Source: Helicobacter cetorum MIT 00-7128
GTDB taxonomy: Bacteria; Campylobacterota; Campylobacteria; Campylobacterales; Helicobacteraceae
NCBI RefSeq assembly: GCF_000259255.1
Contig: NC_017737.1
Coordinates: 372,001 to 436,000, forward strand
Reading direction: 5' to 3'
Length of the DNA stretch: 64,000 bases
The translations under genes were made by a program, and so were the position numbers. Positions 58,613 through 64,000 of this stretch are shown one piece after another. The stretch's first letter is position 1; each line of letters begins with the position of its first letter. The notes below the pieces were generated by a model. The model saw only the letters and a list, made by a program, of their open reading frames with translations, made no database searches and was not told where the DNA came from.

Positions 58613-59602
58613 TTAAATCAAAATGATAATGCCTGTTAGCACAATGTTTAATAACGCTAAAGGCAACATAATTTTCCAGCACATGCCCATTAACTGGTCT
58701 GGTCTAACATGCGGAAAAGTCGCTCTAACCCACATGGATAAAAAGACAAAAAAGCACACTTTAATTAAAATTGCAATACCACCAGGAATAAAGCCCCATG
58801 CGTTAAACCCGCCAAAAAATACAATAGAAATCACAAAAGAAAAGGCGAATAAATGGGCGTATTCAGCTAAGAAAAACATGCCCCATTTCAAGCCACTATA
58901 TTCGGTGCAATACCCCGCTACAATCTCTGCTTCATGCTCTAACAAGTCAAAGGGGGTTCTATTAAGCTCAGCATAACTTGCGATTAAAAACAAAATAAAA
59001 GCCAAAGGTTGTTTGAATACGAGCCAATCTAAAAAACCACCGCTTTGATAGTGGTTAATCTCTACTAAAGAGAGCGAGCCTACTACCATTAAGGGAGCTA
59101 AAATCGTTAAGGTGCTTACCACTTCAAAACTGAGTAGTTGAATGGTAGCCCTTGCTGAGCCTATCAAAGAGTATTTATTATTAGAAGCAAGTCCGGCTAA
59201 AATAGGTGCATAAATGCCTGCTGAACCTACCGCTAAGAAAAATAAAAAGCCAATGTTAATATCAGAAATAATAGGCTTGATTTCATACCCAAACAAAGTG
59301 AAATTAGGGAAAAAAGGAATAGGTGCTATAGACACAAACGCACTCACCATAGCAATAATGGGGGCTAGTGTGAAAATGAATTTATTCGCCCCTTGGGGAA
59401 TGATGTCTTCTTTGGTAAAAAGTTTAATACCATCAGCAGCGACTTGCAAAAGCCCAAAAGGCCCTACATAGCAAGGCCCTAAACGGCGTTGAAAATAGGC
59501 TAACACTTTTCGCTCAATATAAGTGGCAAAGCCCCCCAAGGCTGAAAAAATGGCAACTAAAACCAAGATTTTAATCAAAGTTTCAATGATGTAAGCACTC
59601 AT
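58613..59602 (-). CDS. nuoH: NADH-quinone oxidoreductase subunit H
   Basis: Membrane subunit that forms part of the quinone site. The 329-residue protein has ERKVLAYFQRRLGPCYVGPFG near the N-terminus and AELNRTPFDLLEHEAEIVAGY with the conserved acidic residues. Overlaps nuoG by 4 bases. Confidence 0.96.
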   Translation of the reverse strand: MSAYIIETLIKILVLVAIFSALGGFATYIERKVLAYFQRRLGPCYVGPFGLLQVAADGIKLFTKEDIIPQGANKFIFTLAPIIAMVSAFVSIAPIPFFPNFTLFGYEIKPIISDINIGFLFFLAVGSAGIYAPILAGLASNNKYSLIGSARATIQLLSFEVVSTLTILAPLMVVGSLSLVEINHYQSGGFLDWLVFKQPLAFILFLIASYAELNRTPFDLLEHEAEIVAGYCTEYSGLKWGMFFLAEYAHLFAFSFVISIVFFGGFNAWGFIPGGIAILIKVCFFVFLSMWVRATFPHVRPDQLMGMCWKIMLPLALLNIVLTGIIILI

Positions 59603-62112
59603 GCTTGCTCCTTTAAACTCACGCTATCAAATACGCTCTCTTTGAAAAAGCTCTCATTAGAAATCTTATCTAAAAGACAAGGCGAAATGATAAATACATC
59701 TTGTTCCAAACTCTCATCTAAATACAAAATACCTGTAACTTCATCTTGTTCTTTAGCTAAAGTAATGCTTTGTCCCACTTCCTTATTCAATTTTTCTAAG
59801 AAAGCTTTAGAAACATAAATACCGGCTTTTAATTGCAGATTCTCACTTTTATTAGTAGCGTGGTTGAATTGCGTTTCTGGGTATTTCAAATATGCATTGA
59901 ATGTAATTTTTTCTTTTAGGGGTTTAATCGGTTCGCATTCTATCTTCTCATATTCTTTAGCGCTATTTTCAAAATGACTTGATTCTAGTTTGTAGCCCCT
60001 ATGATTAGCCCTATCATTAGTGAAGTGGTTCGTCAAGCTATCAAAATCTATGGCTTTAAAACCAGCTTCTGTAGGAAGTTGTTTGGTGCATTCTATTAAA
60101 TTTTCTTCAATAAAGCCAAAGCCTTGCATAATATCGCTTAAGTCATAGCCTTCAAAATTTAAAGCCGGTTTTAAAGGTAACACACGCCCTTCAATATTAG
60201 TTATGGTGCCTTCTAGCTGGTTTAAACTAGGCAAGATGAAATTGACTTCGTTAGTTGCACCTTTTTCAAAGACCTTATCATCGCTACTGATTGTAAAATC
60301 CCCTTGAGCGCGAATGCCTACAATTTTTTCATTCTCAAAATCTTGTGTGCTTAATTCACAAAGTGAAGCGATACCTAGAGCGTTCGCACTAGGGGGGATA
60401 AGAGCGAAATTGATAGCACTCTTTTGAGCTAATAAACGCAACATTTTAGCGATATTTAAAGCTTGTTTATGGCTATAAATCTCTTCGCCTATGACAAGCA
60501 AGGTGTTGCTTGATTTTTGTAAGAGTGCGAGAATTTTTTCATAAGTCTCTAGGTTTATTCCTATTTCTTCAAGCATAGAATAAGTGGTTTTTGTAGGCAC
60601 TTCAAAATTTTCTTCTTGCTTTTGTTCTTGGTCTTGTGTGGCTACTTCTTCGTTGTTTGAGTGCTCGTTTTTTTCTTTATTTTCTTCTTCTTGCTTCTTC
60701 TTTTCTTCTAAAGCTTTTTGACGCTCTTCTTCTAATTTTTTTAGAGCCACTTCATCTACAACGCTTTGTTTGGAATCTTCTAAATTTTTTAAACATGCGC
60801 TTTCAATATCAAGCATTTTTAAAAGCATGCCCAAAAGAATTTCTTCAGCACCCACTTCATGTGTGATATTTAGAACACTTCGGCTTAAATTCGCTAACGC
60901 ATTATCCTTGATAGGGTGTAGAACCACTAAAGTTGCTTTATTGAGTTTGAGAGCGTTATTGATAGCATAACGCACAAGCGGGTTTTCTGTTTTGATAGAA
61001 GAGCCAAGTGTAATGACTAGATTAGAAGTTTTGATTTCTTCAATGCTAGGATAATTAATATTACCTAATACTTTCAAAAATTGTTGGAAATGATATAAAT
61101 CTTCATTATAGATTTTGAAACCTAGTTGCTTTCTCAAACGCTCTATTAAAAACGCCTCTTCATTCGTAATATCTCCGCCTATTCGCACCGCATTACATTC
61201 TTTTAAGGCGTTTTGAGCCTCTTTAAGATTAGTGCTACCTTTAGAGCTAGAGCTCACATCAAAGGCAAAACGCCCTGCCCCACAAATAGGGTTGTGATAA
61301 AAATCATTCAACACTCTAAAAATCTTAGATTCTTCGCCTAGAGTATCAAAATGACGCACATCATATTGAACTAAACACCCCGCTGAACAATGTGAGCAAG
61401 TAGAAGTGATTTTTTTCAATTCCCATGCATTAGCCGTGTAAGCGAAGTCTTTGTAACTCATCGCACCCACAGGGCATACCGCAATACATTCCCCACAATC
61501 ATAGCAAGGCGTATTTCCCACAAAAGAAATAATCCCTTTTTGCTTGCGACTCCACACGCTAAAGGCATCTTTTGGCATGCTATCTTTGAATTTATCTGGG
61601 GCGTGTAAGTTGGCTTTAGTGGCTTTGAGATTATTTTCGCCCACATTGTCCTTACAAGTGGTTACACATCTCTCACACATAATGCATAAATTAGGGTCAT
61701 ACAAGGCTTTTGCCCATGTGTCTAATTCTTTCATGTCATCAGCAACCGCATAGGGTTGGTGTTCTACGCCCGTTAAATGGGTCATGTCTTGCAATTCACA
61801 CTCCCCACTCTTATCACACACACCACATTCTAGGGGGTGGTTTACATCATAAGTTTGCATAATGCTTTTTCTCTCAGCCATTAAAGCGGGGGTGTTAGTG
61901 AATATGACTGCATTATTTTTGGCTTTAGTGTTACAACTATAAATGCGTTTGCCATCCATTTCAGCCATACACATTTTGCATGCGACAGTGGGCGAGCAAC
62001 CGCTTAGATAACAAATGGCTGGAATATAAATACCAGCACTTCTAGCAATTTCCAAAACGCTTTGTCCCTCTTCGCATTCAATTGTTTTACCATTGATGGT
62101 TACTTTAATCAT
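59599..62112 (-). CDS. nuoG: NADH-quinone oxidoreductase subunit G
   Basis: Iron-sulfur subunit. The 837-residue protein has a 2Fe-2S ferredoxin domain (CYLSGCSPTVACKMCM), the His-containing cluster region HPLECGVCDKSGECELQ, and two 4Fe-4S motifs (CIMCERCVTTC and CYDCGECIAVCPVGAM). A molybdopterin-oxidoreductase-like domain with CSHCSAGC follows. A low-complexity Glu/Lys/Gln/Asn insertion lies at residues ~465-515. It overlaps the NuoF-like gene by 4 bases. Confidence 0.95.
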   Translation of the reverse strand: MIKVTINGKTIECEEGQSVLEIARSAGIYIPAICYLSGCSPTVACKMCMAEMDGKRIYSCNTKAKNNAVIFTNTPALMAERKSIMQTYDVNHPLECGVCDKSGECELQDMTHLTGVEHQPYAVADDMKELDTWAKALYDPNLCIMCERCVTTCKDNVGENNLKATKANLHAPDKFKDSMPKDAFSVWSRKQKGIISFVGNTPCYDCGECIAVCPVGAMSYKDFAYTANAWELKKITSTCSHCSAGCLVQYDVRHFDTLGEESKIFRVLNDFYHNPICGAGRFAFDVSSSSKGSTNLKEAQNALKECNAVRIGGDITNEEAFLIERLRKQLGFKIYNEDLYHFQQFLKVLGNINYPSIEEIKTSNLVITLGSSIKTENPLVRYAINNALKLNKATLVVLHPIKDNALANLSRSVLNITHEVGAEEILLGMLLKMLDIESACLKNLEDSKQSVVDEVALKKLEEERQKALEEKKKQEEENKEKNEHSNNEEVATQDQEQKQEENFEVPTKTTYSMLEEIGINLETYEKILALLQKSSNTLLVIGEEIYSHKQALNIAKMLRLLAQKSAINFALIPPSANALGIASLCELSTQDFENEKIVGIRAQGDFTISSDDKVFEKGATNEVNFILPSLNQLEGTITNIEGRVLPLKPALNFEGYDLSDIMQGFGFIEENLIECTKQLPTEAGFKAIDFDSLTNHFTNDRANHRGYKLESSHFENSAKEYEKIECEPIKPLKEKITFNAYLKYPETQFNHATNKSENLQLKAGIYVSKAFLEKLNKEVGQSITLAKEQDEVTGILYLDESLEQDVFIISPCLLDKISNESFFKESVFDSVSLKEQA

Positions 62113-63107
62113 AGATTTCCTTGAGAGTGGGATAAGAAAGTAATAGGGGTATAGGGATAAGTTTCAAAAAAAGCCCCTTCTAAAATCGCAACTAAGCCTT
62201 TCAAATAAGGGCATTCTTTTAATTCGCATTCTAATGTTTTATCTAAGACTTGAATGTTAGCCTTAGAATGATTGAGCTTATTGGCCATTTTAAATTGTTT
62301 AGAAAAATACAATTTGGGGGTTTCAAGAGTCTTATAGCTAACATAAGCAAATGAACCATTGGCTTCATTGATTTGTTCTAAAGGCTCTAAATCTTTTGAT
62401 TTGAGCTGTGACTTGAAAGGCAAGATTTGTTCTTTTAAAGCTGTTTTAAGCAACAATTCTTTGTCTTTTGAGTGGTAAAATAAAGGTGTTGAATCTGAAA
62501 AACTTGAAAATACTTGTAGGATTTTTAAATGGATATGGTTTTGCAACTCGCTTAAAAGAGTGTATAAAAACAAACCATGAGCATGCTTTGTGATTTCTCT
62601 ATTTAGGACAAACACCACTTTTTGAGCTTCAAAAATGAGCGTGATGAGTTCTTGCAATTCTTCCTCGCTCATATTAGCTTCAGAGCTTAGATACCCTACA
62701 TCTATATTTTCTAAAACATGCCCTTTTAATTGCGAAGTTTTTTCTAAAATACCCCTTAAAAGCAAAGATAAAATTGCCACTTCGGTGTTAATTTCATAAG
62801 ACATAAAAAGACAAGTTTCTTGCAAATCTCTAGTGTCTTGTAGGGGTCTTAGTAGGGCGTAATTGAGTTTTGATTGATGGATGGTTTCTAGCAACAAACG
62901 CTCATTTTCATTTAAATAAGTGTTTGAAAATCCCCCAAACAAAACACATAAATCGCTTTTTTCTAAAAAATTTAAGTCATCTTTAGTCACTTTATAGTTT
63001 ATTTTAAAACCTTTTTTGAGAGATAATTGCTCCAAGTAATAGGTTTCTTCTAAGCTAAGAGATGAGTTTGCTTCTAAAAGAGAATTTAGGGGGTTAAAAG
63101 CACTCAA
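62109..63107 (-). CDS. NuoF-position subunit without NADH-binding motifs
   Basis: Occupies the position of nuoF but lacks FMN and NADH motifs and the Cys cluster ligands expected of NuoF. The Helicobacter/Campylobacter type of complex I replaces NuoE/F by unrelated proteins and probably takes electrons from flavodoxin. I favour TTG 63107 as start (MSAFNPLNSL, AAAAAGG upstream, ~332 residues). A frame extending to TTG 63140 adds 11 residues with no site. Contains CPYLKGLVAIL near the C-terminus. Function otherwise unknown. Confidence 0.82.
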   Translation of the reverse strand: MSAFNPLNSLLEANSSLSLEETYYLEQLSLKKGFKINYKVTKDDLNFLEKSDLCVLFGGFSNTYLNENERLLLETIHQSKLNYALLRPLQDTRDLQETCLFMSYEINTEVAILSLLLRGILEKTSQLKGHVLENIDVGYLSSEANMSEEELQELITLIFEAQKVVFVLNREITKHAHGLFLYTLLSELQNHIHLKILQVFSSFSDSTPLFYHSKDKELLLKTALKEQILPFKSQLKSKDLEPLEQINEANGSFAYVSYKTLETPKLYFSKQFKMANKLNHSKANIQVLDKTLECELKECPYLKGLVAILEGAFFETYPYTPITFLSHSQGNL

Positions 63108-63109
63108 AA

Positions 63110-63340
63110 TTAAGCCTTTTTCTTCACAACAATGGTCCAATCGGCTTGATTAAAACGCAAAGAATTAAGCAGTTCATGTCCTTTTGCCTGAATAAATTCA
63201 GCGCTCTTAGGAATATTAGAAAAATCCCCTACTTCAAACATAAAAATTGCTACTTCACTAGGTTGCATTTCTTTTTCAATCAATTGTTCCAAGCGTTCAA
63301 AAATATCCGCTTTTAGGGGGCGTAAATCAAAGCGTTTCAT
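63110..63340 (-). CDS. NuoE-position small subunit
   Basis: The 76-residue protein, [17 protein letters not shown] to [10 protein letters not shown], occupies the nuoE slot. It does not show the 2Fe-2S ligands of canonical NuoE. It overlaps nuoD by 4 bases. The same small gene is found here in H. pylori (HP1264 by memory). Confidence 0.85.
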   Translation of the reverse strand: MKRFDLRPLKADIFERLEQLIEKEMQPSEVAIFMFEVGDFSNIPKSAEFIQAKGHELLNSLRFNQADWTIVVKKKA

Positions 63341-64000
63341 CTATCTACCTCGCCAAATACCGCATTTGTTGAGCCAATAACCGTTACTGCATCAGCTAAA
63401 TATTGTCCTACTAAAATATCAGATAAAGCTCCGATGTGATAAAAGCTTGGGGCTCTAATCTTTAATCTATGGGGGTAGGGCTCACCCTCTGAATGGATAA
63501 AAAACCCTAATTCACCCTTAGGACTTTCTGTAGGTGCATACACCTCTCCAACAGGTGGACGCATGCCTTGAGTTACTAAGACAAAATGTTGCATTAAAGC
63601 ATAGTTTTGAGTCATTATATCCTCTTTGGGCATAGAAATATAATGCGGATTTTGAGCCATAATGGGCGTATCGCTCTTGGCATACATAGGAATGAGTTGC
63701 TCAATAATGCGAATGCTTTCATCAATTTCTAGCATATACAAGCAATACCTATCATAGCTATCGCCATAATTACCCACCGGTATATCAAAATCAAGCTCTT
63801 TATAAAGCTCATAAGGCTCTTCTTTTCTGATATCATAGGCAATGCCAGTTCCTCTTAGCATAATGCCACTCATACCCCAACTTTGTGCCATTTTTTGCGT
63901 TACAACGCCCACATTTTCCAAACGCATACGCCAAATGCGGTTATTATCTAATAACCCTTGAATGAGTTTTTTGCATTCTCTCATTTCACCTAAGAATTTT
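63337..64000 (-). CDS. nuoD: NADH-quinone oxidoreductase subunit D, 5' end missing
   Basis: The C-terminal ~221 residues of the 49-kDa quinone-reducing subunit are visible; the frame is open to the window end. [38 protein letters not shown] and [20 protein letters not shown] are diagnostic. The start lies beyond base 64000. Confidence 0.95.
   Translation of the reverse strand, partial: KFLGEMRECKKLIQGLLDNNRIWRMRLENVGVVTQKMAQSWGMSGIMLRGTGIAYDIRKEEPYELYKELDFDIPVGNYGDSYDRYCLYMLEIDESIRIIEQLIPMYAKSDTPIMAQNPHYISMPKEDIMTQNYALMQHFVLVTQGMRPPVGEVYAPTESPKGELGFFIHSEGEPYPHRLKIRAPSFYHIGALSDILVGQYLADAVTVIGSTNAVFGEVDR

Overview
The window reads as chromosome of a gastric Helicobacter close to, but not identical with, H. 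pylori. The gene content and order follow, from memory of the H. pylori 26695 numbering, HP1432 to HP1413 (hpn, rlmN, kdsD, rnj, ksgA, S4 protein, ileS, virB11-like, fliI, fliQ, murB, miaA, rsfS, queF). A 23S-5S rRNA unit follows, then blocks equivalent to HP1277-HP1291 and HP1275-HP1263 (trp operon, hppA, pnuC, thiN, pgm, pflA, nuo). The A+T-rich bias, many simple-sequence repeats and Hop-type outer-membrane proteins fit this genus. A marine-mammal or other non-pylori gastric Helicobacter, such as H. cetorum, is my best guess; it is an inference and not a demonstrated identity.

Layout. 1-2183: end of a large Hop-like outer-membrane protein. 2521-7549: rlmN-kdsD-rnj-ksgA on the minus strand. 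7550-8760: a nickel/metal-binding locus with an unusual 45-residue Asn-repeat protein and the His-rich Hpn; the two genes share a promoter-like element. 8917-10567: a phase-variable outer-membrane protein (C10 tract, OFF) and a lipoprotein. 10667-17022: S4 protein-ileS-virB11-like-fliI-fliQ-murB operon. 17152-18898: phosphoethanolamine transferase split by a (GA)12 repeat (OFF). 19004-20764: miaA, rsfS, queF.

21048-26288: an accessory operon of six tightly spaced genes. It encodes a uracil-DNA-glycosylase-fold protein, a protein with four internal repeats, two helical/coiled-coil proteins, a PD-(D/E)XK nuclease interrupted exactly at an A_AAA_AAG slippery heptamer, and a degenerate FtsZ-like protein without the GTP-binding signature. 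This is the best candidate for an undescribed (defence-like) system. 27074-30262: 23S and 5S rRNA with a long processing stalk and no 16S upstream, the split arrangement typical of gastric Helicobacter.

31179-35420: a second accessory stretch with a GmrSD-type (DUF262/DUF1524) type IV restriction enzyme, a 29-copy octanucleotide microsatellite, a triple-repeat small protein and several frameshifted genes. 35574-41986: complete trpEGD(CF)BA operon. 42102-45620: two paralogous modules flanking the acid phosphatase hppA, each with a hexanucleotide repeat directly upstream of a TATACT -10 box. 45788-47034: pnuC and thiN. 47040-48239: a small operon containing a Cys-rich 56-residue peptide. 48385-52169: pgm and the flagellar gene pflA. 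52159-64000: the nuo operon (complex I) in order D-(E)-(F)-G-H-I-J-K-L-M-N, with nuoD cut by the window end.

Much of the window concerns surface variation. Six simple-sequence tracts sit in or beside genes, and at least two genes are in the OFF state in this assembly.
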